In this document: positions 34,034 through 42,980 of the stretch, piece after piece
Position numbering within the stretch: position 1 is the stretch's first letter
How the letters are laid out: each line of letters opens with the position of its first letter
Assembly: GCA_001872455.1 (NCBI GenBank)
Contig: MNXJ01000025.1
Location: forward strand, 20,128 to 84,127
Origin: Anaerolineae bacterium CG2_30_57_67
GTDB taxonomy: Bacteria > Chloroflexota > Anaerolineae > Anaerolineales > Villigracilaceae
Direction: 5' to 3'
Length of the DNA stretch: 64,000 nt
The notes under the pieces: model-generated
The model's input: the letters and a program-made list of their open reading frames with translations, nothing else
Database searches by the model: none
Told to the model about the DNA's origin: nothing
Program-made: the position numbers and the translations under genes

Positions 34034-35764
34034 ATGAGAAAAAGACCCTTTCGCATTTTTCTGGTTTTTATCATCATCATCATCCTCGCTATAGCCGCAG
34101 TTTTTGTCAACGCCGCACTCCGCCGCAGTCTTAATGATAGCGAGCAGACAGCGAATTCAGTCTTGCGTCTCCAAGGGCTTGCCTATCGCCTTTCCGCTTT
34201 GGAATGGCAATCCATCAGTATGGGGCAAATGTCTTCTGAGGTTGTTGAGAGTGTGCAAACTACACGGGATGAGATGAAAAGCATCCTGGGAGAGTTGGAA
34301 CGGCTTGATCCAAACTCTGAAAACCTAAGCAAGGTACGCCAGGCTTTCACAACTTACGATTCTGCCATGGTCGAAGAGTTCAAACTCATTACGGCAGGCG
34401 ATTTGGAACAAGCCCACAGCCTGGACGAGGAACAAGTAGATCCAGCCTTCAATGTTTTGGCCGAAGAACTGACATCCGCCGGCGTCAGCTACAACGCAAA
34501 GGAAGCACAGGTAAAACGGGGGAGCGACCTGGGCTTTACGATCTTGCTGTTATTTATCTCCGCTGCAACCGCCTGGACATTCTGGCAGTTCCAAAAAGTG
34601 CAGGCCGCAAGCGAGCAAGAACATTTGGATGAATTTAAGGCTGTCAACTTGGAATTGGAAGCGAACCGGCAAAGACTCGAACAGCGCGTGACCGACCGCA
34701 CCAAAGCGCTGGCTACCTCCACCGAAGTCAGCCGCAAACTTTCCACCATCCTCAACCAGAAAGAACTGGTGACCGAAGTGGTGAATCAAGTCAAGAACGC
34801 CTTCGGCTACTATCATACCCAGATTTATTTTTACGACGAAGCCAAAGATAATTTGGTCATGGCGGGTGGCACAGGCGAAGCCGGAGAAAAAATGCTGGCT
34901 CAATTCCACAAGGTTGCAAAGGGACGCGGCCTGGTGGGACGCGCGGCAGAAACTAACCAGCCTGTTCTGGTATCAGATACAGCCCAGAATGCGGAATGGC
35001 TGCCCAACCTATTGTTGCCCGATACCAAATCGGAAGCCGCCATCCCGATCTCCATCGGCGACCAGGTGCTGGGCGTGCTGGATGTTCAGCAAAACGTGGT
35101 GAATGGTTTGCAACAGGAGGATGTTGACGCCCTGCAATCCATTGCCAACCAGGTTGCGATTGCTGTGCAGAATGCGCGTATTTTCACCCAAGCGGAACAA
35201 CAGAGACGCCAAAATGAATTAATTCTAGACTCCGCCGGGGAAGGCATCTTTGGACTGGACGAACAAGGCAATCACACGTTCGTCAACCCGATAGGGGCAG
35301 AGATGCTTGGATATTCTGTCGAAGAACTCATCGGGAAACACAGCCACACGATGTGGCATCACACCCATGCGGATGGCACTCCTTTCCCGGGAGAAGAATG
35401 TCCCATCTATTTCACGCTGAGAAACGGGGTACATAATCAAGGGGAGGAGTATTTCATCCGCAAGGATGGCAGCGGGTTCTACGTCACTTTTTCCAGTGTG
35501 CCCATTCTGGAAGATGACCGCACTGTCGGCGCAGTGGTTACTTTTGCTGATATTACTCAGCAAAAACGCGAACGCGAAATCATCGCTCAACGCGCCAAGC
35601 AACAGGAAGTGCTGAACCTGATCACCCGCAAGATCCAAAACACAACCAGCATTGATGGAGCGTTACAGATTACCGCGCGCGAACTGGGTCACGCGCTGGG
35701 GATGAAGCAGACGCAGGTGACGCTGGAGCCCGAAAATTTGGCTAACAAGCCCAAAAGCAATTAA
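34034..35764 (+). CDS. Membrane GAF-PAS sensor without kinase domain
   Basis: A 576-residue protein: membrane helix about 7-28, an outer helical domain of about 130 residues, a second helix about 160-182, a coiled coil, GAF about 235-385 and PAS about 395-515 (ILDSAGEGIFGLDEQGN). It ends with a conserved coda (LNLITRKIQNTTSIDGALQ, RELGHALG) also found at the ends of the sensors at 35783 and 38561. No HisKA, HATPase, GGDEF or methyl-accepting domain is present, so signalling must go through partners. GGAG precedes the ATG. Confidence 0.85.
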   Translation: MRKRPFRIFLVFIIIIILAIAAVFVNAALRRSLNDSEQTANSVLRLQGLAYRLSALEWQSISMGQMSSEVVESVQTTRDEMKSILGELERLDPNSENLSKVRQAFTTYDSAMVEEFKLITAGDLEQAHSLDEEQVDPAFNVLAEELTSAGVSYNAKEAQVKRGSDLGFTILLLFISAATAWTFWQFQKVQAASEQEHLDEFKAVNLELEANRQRLEQRVTDRTKALATSTEVSRKLSTILNQKELVTEVVNQVKNAFGYYHTQIYFYDEAKDNLVMAGGTGEAGEKMLAQFHKVAKGRGLVGRAAETNQPVLVSDTAQNAEWLPNLLLPDTKSEAAIPISIGDQVLGVLDVQQNVVNGLQQEDVDALQSIANQVAIAVQNARIFTQAEQQRRQNELILDSAGEGIFGLDEQGNHTFVNPIGAEMLGYSVEELIGKHSHTMWHHTHADGTPFPGEECPIYFTLRNGVHNQGEEYFIRKDGSGFYVTFSSVPILEDDRTVGAVVTFADITQQKREREIIAQRAKQQEVLNLITRKIQNTTSIDGALQITARELGHALGMKQTQVTLEPENLANKPKSN

Positions 35765-35782
35765 CGATTGCGGAGCATGAAT

Positions 35783-37660
35783 ATGAATATAACCTCAACT
35801 ACGAATTCATCAGAACAGCGCTTTGGCTTCTGGGGTAACCTGCCCCTGGCGCGTAAATTGTTGCTGGCTTTCGGCGTATTATTCGTTTTGACCGTACTCG
35901 TCGGCATTGTCACCTTGTGGGGCTTGAATCAAACCACAACCACTTATGAAGAAGTGCTGACAAGCGATATTCAAGTCCGCACCCTCGCGGACCAATTGAC
36001 GGTCAACCTTTTATCAGCCCATCGTGACGGCAAGGATTACCTCCTGCGCTGGCGTGTTCAGGGACCGGATGCGGCCTACGCAAACTATGCCACGCTTTTT
36101 GTCCAGGATGTTGCCGACATGCGCGACACTCTTAAACAACTTACCCCATTTGGAGAAGATGTAGGGACGGTCTCGACCGGTAATTACTCACAGGCGCAGT
36201 ATGAAGCGGATCTCGCCGCTCTGGGGCAAAGCACGGATGCCTATGAACAAAGTTTTCTGGCGTATGCCGCCCTGACCAAAGCCAGAGGCTCTGATGAAAA
36301 TACAGGTCTCGAAGGCGAGATGCGTACTGCCGCTCATAACATTGAAGCAAAAGTCAGTGGCGTGGCTGGGCTGGAGCCACTGGAAATTTTATACCTCCAG
36401 ATGCGCCGCCATGAAAAAGATTACATCGAGCGCAACGATCAAACCTACATTGACCAGATTCATACAACAGTCACCCAGTTGAAGACTCAAATCGCGGCGA
36501 CAGACCAACTCAGCCCGGCGGTGAAGACCGAATTGCGCGCCCAGATGGATGCCTACCTGAAAGCATTCGACGCGATCGTGGAAGCAGATCAAGAACTTGT
36601 CACGCAGGATACAGAGTTGGCAAACATCGCGGTCGCGCTCCAGACTTCCATTCTAAAAATTAAAGGAATTGGCGCGCAACTTGCGGTGGATAACACAAGC
36701 GCGGCGCGCGCAAACGGCACGCAAACCTTTACCTTTTCCATCGTCACGGTCTTTATCGCGCTGGTCATTTCCATCGCGCTGGCTATTACGCTGTCGCGGC
36801 AAATCACCCGCCCGGTTATCCAGTTGACGAACGTTGCGCAGGAAATTTCAGCAGGCAACTTCGAGACGCAAGCGGAAGTCACCTCAGCGGACGAAGTCGG
36901 CACGCTGGTGCAAACGTTCAACACCATGACCTCCCGCCTGCGTCAGGCATTTGAAGATGTCCGCCGCCGGGCCGCCGAGCTCGCCACCGTGGCCGAAGTG
37001 GGAACCGCCACCGCCACCATTCTGCAAACTGACCGACTCTTGCAGGAAGTGGTGGACTTGACCAAAGAACGCTTCAACCTGTACCACTCGCATATTTACC
37101 TGTTGGATGAAAGCGGCGAGAACCTGGTCTTGGCAATGGGCGCGGGCGAAGCGGGCGCGCAAATGAAAGCCAAGGGACTCTCCATCCCGCTCAACCGCGA
37201 ACAATCGTTGGTGGCGCGCGCCGCCCGTGAACGAAAAGGCGTGATCGTCAACGATGTGACGCAGGCGCCGGACTTCCTGCCCAACCCCCTGCTTCCAGAC
37301 ACACGCTCCGAACTGGCTACGCCGATGATCGTCGGCGGCAAGGTCATCGGCGTCTTTGATGTGCAGTCAGATGTGGTTGGACGCTTCACAGACTCAGACA
37401 TCAACATCCAAACCACGCTGGCGGCGCAGGTTGCCACCTCCATTCAAAACGTGCGCTCTTATGAACAATCCAAAGCACAGGCGGATTTGGAGTCAATGGT
37501 TAACGCCATTGGTCAGAAGATCCAGCGCGCCACCACCGTGGACGACACCTTGCAAACCGCTGTGCGCGAACTTGGGCTGGCGCTTGGCGCTTCGCGTGTC
37601 AGCGCCAAAATTGGAACAAACCGTCAGACGGCATTGACGAACCTGGCCGAAACTGATTAA
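35783..37660 (+). CDS. Membrane sensor with HBM-like outer domain, HAMP and GAF, no kinase
   Basis: About 625 residues: first membrane helix about 18-40, an outer all-helical domain of about 270 residues containing LQMRRHEKDYIERND, a hallmark of helical bimodular (HBM) ligand-binding domains, second helix about 315-340, HAMP about 340-395 and GAF about 410-560. It ends in the coda shared with its neighbours (IGQKIQRATTVDDTLQ, RELGLALGASR). The ATG at 35783 has CGGAG at suitable spacing; upstream TTG (35768) and ATG (35777) are less likely. It has no output domain. Confidence 0.85.
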   Translation: MNITSTTNSSEQRFGFWGNLPLARKLLLAFGVLFVLTVLVGIVTLWGLNQTTTTYEEVLTSDIQVRTLADQLTVNLLSAHRDGKDYLLRWRVQGPDAAYANYATLFVQDVADMRDTLKQLTPFGEDVGTVSTGNYSQAQYEADLAALGQSTDAYEQSFLAYAALTKARGSDENTGLEGEMRTAAHNIEAKVSGVAGLEPLEILYLQMRRHEKDYIERNDQTYIDQIHTTVTQLKTQIAATDQLSPAVKTELRAQMDAYLKAFDAIVEADQELVTQDTELANIAVALQTSILKIKGIGAQLAVDNTSAARANGTQTFTFSIVTVFIALVISIALAITLSRQITRPVIQLTNVAQEISAGNFETQAEVTSADEVGTLVQTFNTMTSRLRQAFEDVRRRAAELATVAEVGTATATILQTDRLLQEVVDLTKERFNLYHSHIYLLDESGENLVLAMGAGEAGAQMKAKGLSIPLNREQSLVARAARERKGVIVNDVTQAPDFLPNPLLPDTRSELATPMIVGGKVIGVFDVQSDVVGRFTDSDINIQTTLAAQVATSIQNVRSYEQSKAQADLESMVNAIGQKIQRATTVDDTLQTAVRELGLALGASRVSAKIGTNRQTALTNLAETD

Positions 37661-37729
37661 AAACCTTGGTGACTTTGCGCCACCCGCATATAAGCGCGTA
37701 CCCATGTAAGGAAAAAAGGAGATGTTGCC

Positions 37730-38533
37730 ATGAACAAAAATAAGATGTACCAAATGGGAGCCGTTCTAATGCGCGTAATGTTCGCAAGTGTTTTGTTGGC
37801 GGCCTGCCAAAATTCCACTCCGCCCGCGCCTACTCTGTTCCCAACCCAGCCAACATCCAGTGGCATTATTATTGCAGTAGATAGCGGCAATGCTCCTTTT
37901 ATGTACGAAAAAGATAATCAGGCAGCGGGGCTATACCCACTTTTATTGCAGGAGGCTTTCAAACGGATGGGCGTGCCAGCCACCGTGGAGGCCTACCCTT
38001 GGAAACGCGCGCTGGTAATGGGTGAAAGTGGCGAAGCGGGCATCGGCGGCATTTACAAAACCGAGTTGCGGTTGAAAATCTATGATTATTCGGCGCCGCT
38101 TTTTTTCGAAAAACTCCTGATCTATGTCAAAAAAGGCAATGGCTTTGAGTTTAACACTGTCAACGATTTAAAGGGAAAGACTCTGGGCGTTATGTCCGGG
38201 TGGAGCTATGGCGATATTTTTGATCAGGCCAAAGCGCAAGGGTTGTTCAAAGTTGAAGAAGTCTCTACCGATATTGCCAACTTTGAGAAATTGCTACTCG
38301 GACGCGTGGATGGGGTGATAGCGATCGAATTGACAGCGCAACAGATTATCTCTGAAAAACAATATGTAGGGCAGATAGAAGTCTTAGCCACGCCCCTATC
38401 CATCAACGCCACCTATCTCGTCTTTGCCAAGAGCTTGCAGCAAACGGCTCTGCTGGAAAAATTTAACACTGTTTTGGCGGCTATGCGGCAAGACGGCACG
38501 TATGATCTGCTGGTTAGCAAAAGCCAGCAATAA
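37730..38533 (+). CDS. Orphan family 3 solute-binding lipoprotein
   Basis: A 267-residue lipoprotein (LLAAC, Cys26) with an amino-acid-type binding fold: IIIAVDSGNAPFMYEKDNQAAGLYPLLLQEAF, YSAPLFFEKLLIYV, LKGKTLGVMSGWSYG and LLLGRVDGVIA. No permease or ATPase gene is near. Lying between two kinase-less membrane sensors, it may act as a ligand-loaded partner of their outer domains rather than in transport. AAGGAG precedes the ATG. Confidence 0.86.
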   Translation: MNKNKMYQMGAVLMRVMFASVLLAACQNSTPPAPTLFPTQPTSSGIIIAVDSGNAPFMYEKDNQAAGLYPLLLQEAFKRMGVPATVEAYPWKRALVMGESGEAGIGGIYKTELRLKIYDYSAPLFFEKLLIYVKKGNGFEFNTVNDLKGKTLGVMSGWSYGDIFDQAKAQGLFKVEEVSTDIANFEKLLLGRVDGVIAIELTAQQIISEKQYVGQIEVLATPLSINATYLVFAKSLQQTALLEKFNTVLAAMRQDGTYDLLVSKSQQ

Positions 38534-38560
38534 TTTCTATCGAGATAAGGACACTCTGTC

Positions 38561-41110
38561 ATGTTAATAAAACGCCTCGCCGACTTTTTTGCCACAAGCC
38601 TCCAACGCAAATTGTTGCTGGTGGTAACGGTGGTGGTGACTCTGTTGATGATTGTATTTGGTTTCTACCTAATCAACATACAACGTCAGAACGCCACCGC
38701 TGAGATCGAAGGCCGCGCGACCCGCATGGCCGATCTGCTGGCTCAAACCATTGCTTTGCCTCTTTGGAATGTTGATGCGGACAGTATCAATGCCCAGTTC
38801 AAAGCGATTATGGCTGACCCGGAAGTGAACAGCGTGGACATCTACGAGACTGGCAAAAGCCAGCCGATGGTGACAATTGCCCGGGAAACCGTCGCTGTTG
38901 ACCCAATTACCCGCACGGCCGATGTCATCCTCCAGCGCGGGGAAGAACAAAATTCGCTGGGTACTGTTCGGGTAGTCTATTCCCGCGAATTGCTCTATCG
39001 TTCGCTCGGCCAGACCCAGATTCTGATCGGTAGCATAATTCTGGTACTCATTTTATTTCTGGTCATTGGCATCTATTCTTTGCTGGGCCGCCTGGTGATT
39101 AATCCCCTGCACGAAATGACGATCTTGACCAGCCATGCCGCCGCTGGTGATTTAACCGGCCATGTGAATGTGACATCTCGTGACGAGATGAGCATTCTGG
39201 CTTCTTCTTTGAACAGTATGGTAGCCCAGTTGCGTGGCTCCATCAGCACATTGGAATCCCGCGTGGGAGAACGCACACAAAGCCTTGAACTCGCCGCTGA
39301 AGTTGGCCGTTCTATCTCGCAAGTGCGCGCGCTGGATGTTATGCTGACCGACGCGGCGGAACTCATCCGAAAGCAATTTGACCTATACTACGTGCAGGTA
39401 TATCTTGTCAATCCCAGCCAAACTTATCTCAACTTGCAAGCAGGCACAGGGGATGTAGGCGAGCAACTGCTGGCGCGCAACCACCGTTTGCCTTTTAACA
39501 ACGCCTCCATCAACGGACGCGCCGCAATCGAAAAACGTTCCGTAGTGATTACCGACACCACCGCCAGCGCCACCTTCAAACCCAATCCGCTGCTGCCTGA
39601 TACCCGCTCTGAAATGGCAGTGCCGCTGATGATCGGCGACAGAGTAGTGGGTGTGCTGGATATGCAAAGCGAAAACGCAGGTTCATTAAATCAGGATATA
39701 TTGTCCGCCTTCGAAGCCATGGCGGGACAATTAGCCATCGCCATTCAAAATGCGAACTTCCTGGCAGAGACGCAACAAGCTCGCGCCGAAGTGGAATCTC
39801 AGGCTCGCCGCCTCTCGCGCGCTAACTGGGTGGATTATCTGGATGCCATCCACAAACCCGAAGAGACCGGCTTTATGTTCGAGCAAAATAAGATCAGCCC
39901 GCTAACACAAGCACAAGAAACGCAAACCGCCGAAAACAGTAACGCGCTTGTTGCGCCAATCTCTGTCACAGGCGAAGCCCTTGGAAATTTAGTTGTGGAA
40001 ATGGGCGGACAATCCCCGATCGCGCATACATCCGAACTGGTCAACACCGTCGCGCGGCAGGTGGCGCAGCAAATCGAAAGCCTGCGCCTGCTGGATAGCG
40101 CCGAACGTTACCGCTTCGAGGCGGAAGAAGCCTCCCGCCGCTTAACCCGCGAAGGCTGGAAAGATTACGCAGATACGAATGCCGATCAAGGCTCAAGTTA
40201 CATTTATGATCTGAAGGAAGTCCGACCCTACAATCAAGCCGGAGATCATCAGATTGAAAAATCTGCTTTCAGCCTGCCGCTCAAAGTCCGCGATGAAACC
40301 ATTGGCAAACTCGTTGTCCAGGGACTTGGCGCTGATGATAAAGAGTCTCTCGAACTTGCCAATATGGTTGCCGAACGCCTCGGCGCGCACATCGAAGGAC
40401 TGCGGCAGTTTGACGAAACGCAATCTGCACTGACGCAGTCTGAGAAATTGTTTGAGGCTAGTCGCCGCCTGGCACAAGCCGCAGACTTGCAGGAACTGGT
40501 CAAAGCCGCCGTTGAAACACTCGATATCCCGGTGGTCAACCGCGCAATTCTGGGAGCCTTTAGCTATGACGCGGCTGGTGAACTGGAAAGCATGACGGAC
40601 ATTGCCAACTGGTGGAATGGCAGCGGTCATGAAGTGGCTGCGATAGGAACTTCTTATGAGGCAAAAACACTGAAGTTGTTATCGGCATTCTTGAGCGCCA
40701 CCCCGGTTTTCTTCAACGATACTTTCCACGATGAAAGAATGGACGCGAGTGGGATGCAAATCGCCAAGGCTCTGAATATCCGCGCTGGCGCAGTTCTGCC
40801 TCTGTTTCAGGGGAATCGCCAACTCGGTATTCTGATGTTGCAGGCTGAAGAACCGCACAACTTTTCGCAAAACGAAACCCGTTTGTTCTCAGCGTTGGCT
40901 CCGCAGATTGCTACCGTGCTGGAAAACCGCCGCCAGTTTGAACGCGCCCAAAAACAGGCCGAACGCGAAAGTACATTGAACGCCATCAGCCAGAAAATTC
41001 AAGGCGCCACATCCGTCGAAGCGGTGCTCCAAATTGCCGCGCGCGAACTCGGTCACGCGTTGGGCGCACCGCGCACCATCGCCCAGCTGAGTCTTAAAGA
41101 TAAGAAGTAG
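38561..41110 (+). CDS. Large membrane HAMP-GAF sensor with GAF-like repeat modules, no kinase
   Basis: An 849-residue protein: membrane helix about 17-40, outer domain about 45-150, second helix about 152-176, HAMP about 178-232, GAF about 260-405, two repeat modules of about 115 residues beginning RLSRANWVDYLDAIH and RLTREGWKDYADTNA, then a second GAF (about 655-805) and the shared coda (LNAISQKIQGATSVEAVLQ, RELGHALGAPR). The same repeat modules occur three times in the histidine kinase encoded next, suggesting direct contact or common descent. No catalytic output domain. Confidence 0.85.
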   Translation: MLIKRLADFFATSLQRKLLLVVTVVVTLLMIVFGFYLINIQRQNATAEIEGRATRMADLLAQTIALPLWNVDADSINAQFKAIMADPEVNSVDIYETGKSQPMVTIARETVAVDPITRTADVILQRGEEQNSLGTVRVVYSRELLYRSLGQTQILIGSIILVLILFLVIGIYSLLGRLVINPLHEMTILTSHAAAGDLTGHVNVTSRDEMSILASSLNSMVAQLRGSISTLESRVGERTQSLELAAEVGRSISQVRALDVMLTDAAELIRKQFDLYYVQVYLVNPSQTYLNLQAGTGDVGEQLLARNHRLPFNNASINGRAAIEKRSVVITDTTASATFKPNPLLPDTRSEMAVPLMIGDRVVGVLDMQSENAGSLNQDILSAFEAMAGQLAIAIQNANFLAETQQARAEVESQARRLSRANWVDYLDAIHKPEETGFMFEQNKISPLTQAQETQTAENSNALVAPISVTGEALGNLVVEMGGQSPIAHTSELVNTVARQVAQQIESLRLLDSAERYRFEAEEASRRLTREGWKDYADTNADQGSSYIYDLKEVRPYNQAGDHQIEKSAFSLPLKVRDETIGKLVVQGLGADDKESLELANMVAERLGAHIEGLRQFDETQSALTQSEKLFEASRRLAQAADLQELVKAAVETLDIPVVNRAILGAFSYDAAGELESMTDIANWWNGSGHEVAAIGTSYEAKTLKLLSAFLSATPVFFNDTFHDERMDASGMQIAKALNIRAGAVLPLFQGNRQLGILMLQAEEPHNFSQNETRLFSALAPQIATVLENRRQFERAQKQAERESTLNAISQKIQGATSVEAVLQIAARELGHALGAPRTIAQLSLKDKK

Positions 41111-41116
41111 ATTGGC

Positions 41117-42979
41117 ATGGACCGATACCATCAACGTCTAAAAGCGCTCTTTGCTGATATCGAAAGGCTTTCTGAAATGCCTGATATTGATATGGCTACC
41201 ATGCGCCGTGAAACCCAATCTTTGCGCGCACGTGTCATTGAACTGGAAATGCGTTTTTTGGAAAGCCAGAAAAGCGCAGCTTTGCCTGACCCGATTGAAC
41301 CTGTCGAAGAAGTTCCCGCCCGCCCCCGCCCGCCTATTTTGTATGAAAAAGAACAGGTTGGCTACACCTATACCGGCGACAAATTGGAACCTTTGCAAAT
41401 CAGCACGCTGACCGGATTGGATGTGCAACATGCTCTTCACATTCCTTTGACTGAAACCGGCGAAACCGTCGGCGTGATGTATATTGAACCTCCTGCTGAT
41501 CGTAAATGGTTGACGGATGATTCTGACCTGGCCGAATCGGTGGTGCAACAGGTTTCCCTGCAAATTCAGAGCCTGCGCCTGCTGGCTGAAGCCGAGCGCG
41601 CTCGCGCTGAAGCTCAGGCCGCCACCCGCCGCTTCAGCCATGTGAGTTGGCAAAACTATCTTGATGCCATTCATCAGAACGAACAAGTTGGCTATTCTTA
41701 CGACCAGAACGCTGTTGCGCCTTTCAACGAGTCTTTACCCGCTGAAGCCGATTTTGAGCAAACAGTGCAAGTTATGGATGATCAGGTTGGACAGTTGTAT
41801 CTCAAGACCAGCCCGGTGCACCCGCTCAATGCCGATGACAAGGCCCTGGTTGCCGCTGTTGCCCGTCAGTTGGGCCAGCAAGTCGAAAATTTGCGCCTGC
41901 TGGCAGATGCCTCGCGCGCCCGCGCTGACGCTGAAGAAGCCACCCGCCGCCTGACGCATGAAAGCTGGCAAGACTACGTCGGGCGCAATGAAGACGCCAC
42001 CTTGGGATTCGTCTACGACCTGAACCGCGTCGCGCCGCTCGAAGGGACACCCACCGATATCAGCCTCTCACAGCCGCTGACGGTGCGCGGCGAAACGATT
42101 GGCGAATTGGCGCTGGCTGGGTTGGTGGAAAACCCGTCTGCCGACGCGCTGGAGATGCTCTCAGCCATCGCCGCGCAAACCAGCGTCCACCTCGAAACCC
42201 TGCGCCTGAATGAAGAACTACAAAAACGCGCCGCCGAATTACTAGAACTCGACCGGCTCAAATCTTCCTTTCTCGCCAACATGAGCCACGAACTGCGCAC
42301 GCCGCTCAACTCCATCCTCGGTTTCTCGGATGTTATTCTCGAAGGAATTGATGGTGAATTGACCGAAAATATGCAAAGTGACTTGCGCCTGATTCAGAAA
42401 AACGGCCAACATCTGTTGCATCTCGTTAACGACGTACTTGACATGGCAAAAATTGAATCGGGACGCATGAACCTGCACCTCGAAAAATTCAAGATTAAAA
42501 GCGTGTTTGACGAAGTTAACAGCATTACATCCAGCCTGGCAAACGAGAAAAACCTGGCGCTCATCGTCGAACCCGACTCGGATGCCGAAGTCGAAATTTT
42601 TGCTGATGTGATTCGTATGCGCCAGGTGATCATCAATCTGGTCAATAACGCCATCAAGTTCACTCAAGAAGGCCAGGTCGCTTTGCGCGTAGATAAATTA
42701 GGCGAGGACAAGGTACTGATACGTGTCAAAGATACCGGCATCGGCATTCCCGCCGATCATTTGGAAAAAATCTTTCAGGAATTCTCGCAAGTCGATTCCA
42801 CCACCACGCGCAAAGCGGGTGGAACTGGTCTGGGCTTACCCATCAGCCGTAAACTGGTTGAAATGCACGGCGGGCGCATGTGGGCCGAAAGCGCCAATGT
42901 GCCGGGTGAAGGCTCGACATTTTATGTGGAGATCCCCGTTGAAGCTCAAATTCGCGATATCGAAAAGACGGTGAAATAA
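41117..42979 (+). CDS. Soluble histidine kinase with three GAF-like repeat modules
   Basis: A 620-residue cytoplasmic kinase. Residues about 75-375 hold three modules starting near EKEQVGYTYTGDKL, RFSHVSWQNYLDAIH and RLTHESWQDYVGRN, then HisKA with phosphoacceptor His391 (MSHELRTPLNSILGFSD) and HATPase (NLVNNAIKFT, DTGIGIP, GTGLGLPIS). The modules match those in the upstream membrane sensor. It is the only kinase in the second half of the island and a good candidate for the shared kinase of the three kinase-less sensors. Its stop is 1 base before the next gene. Confidence 0.9.
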   Translation: MDRYHQRLKALFADIERLSEMPDIDMATMRRETQSLRARVIELEMRFLESQKSAALPDPIEPVEEVPARPRPPILYEKEQVGYTYTGDKLEPLQISTLTGLDVQHALHIPLTETGETVGVMYIEPPADRKWLTDDSDLAESVVQQVSLQIQSLRLLAEAERARAEAQAATRRFSHVSWQNYLDAIHQNEQVGYSYDQNAVAPFNESLPAEADFEQTVQVMDDQVGQLYLKTSPVHPLNADDKALVAAVARQLGQQVENLRLLADASRARADAEEATRRLTHESWQDYVGRNEDATLGFVYDLNRVAPLEGTPTDISLSQPLTVRGETIGELALAGLVENPSADALEMLSAIAAQTSVHLETLRLNEELQKRAAELLELDRLKSSFLANMSHELRTPLNSILGFSDVILEGIDGELTENMQSDLRLIQKNGQHLLHLVNDVLDMAKIESGRMNLHLEKFKIKSVFDEVNSITSSLANEKNLALIVEPDSDAEVEIFADVIRMRQVIINLVNNAIKFTQEGQVALRVDKLGEDKVLIRVKDTGIGIPADHLEKIFQEFSQVDSTTTRKAGGTGLGLPISRKLVEMHGGRMWAESANVPGEGSTFYVEIPVEAQIRDIEKTVK

Positions 42980-42980
42980 T

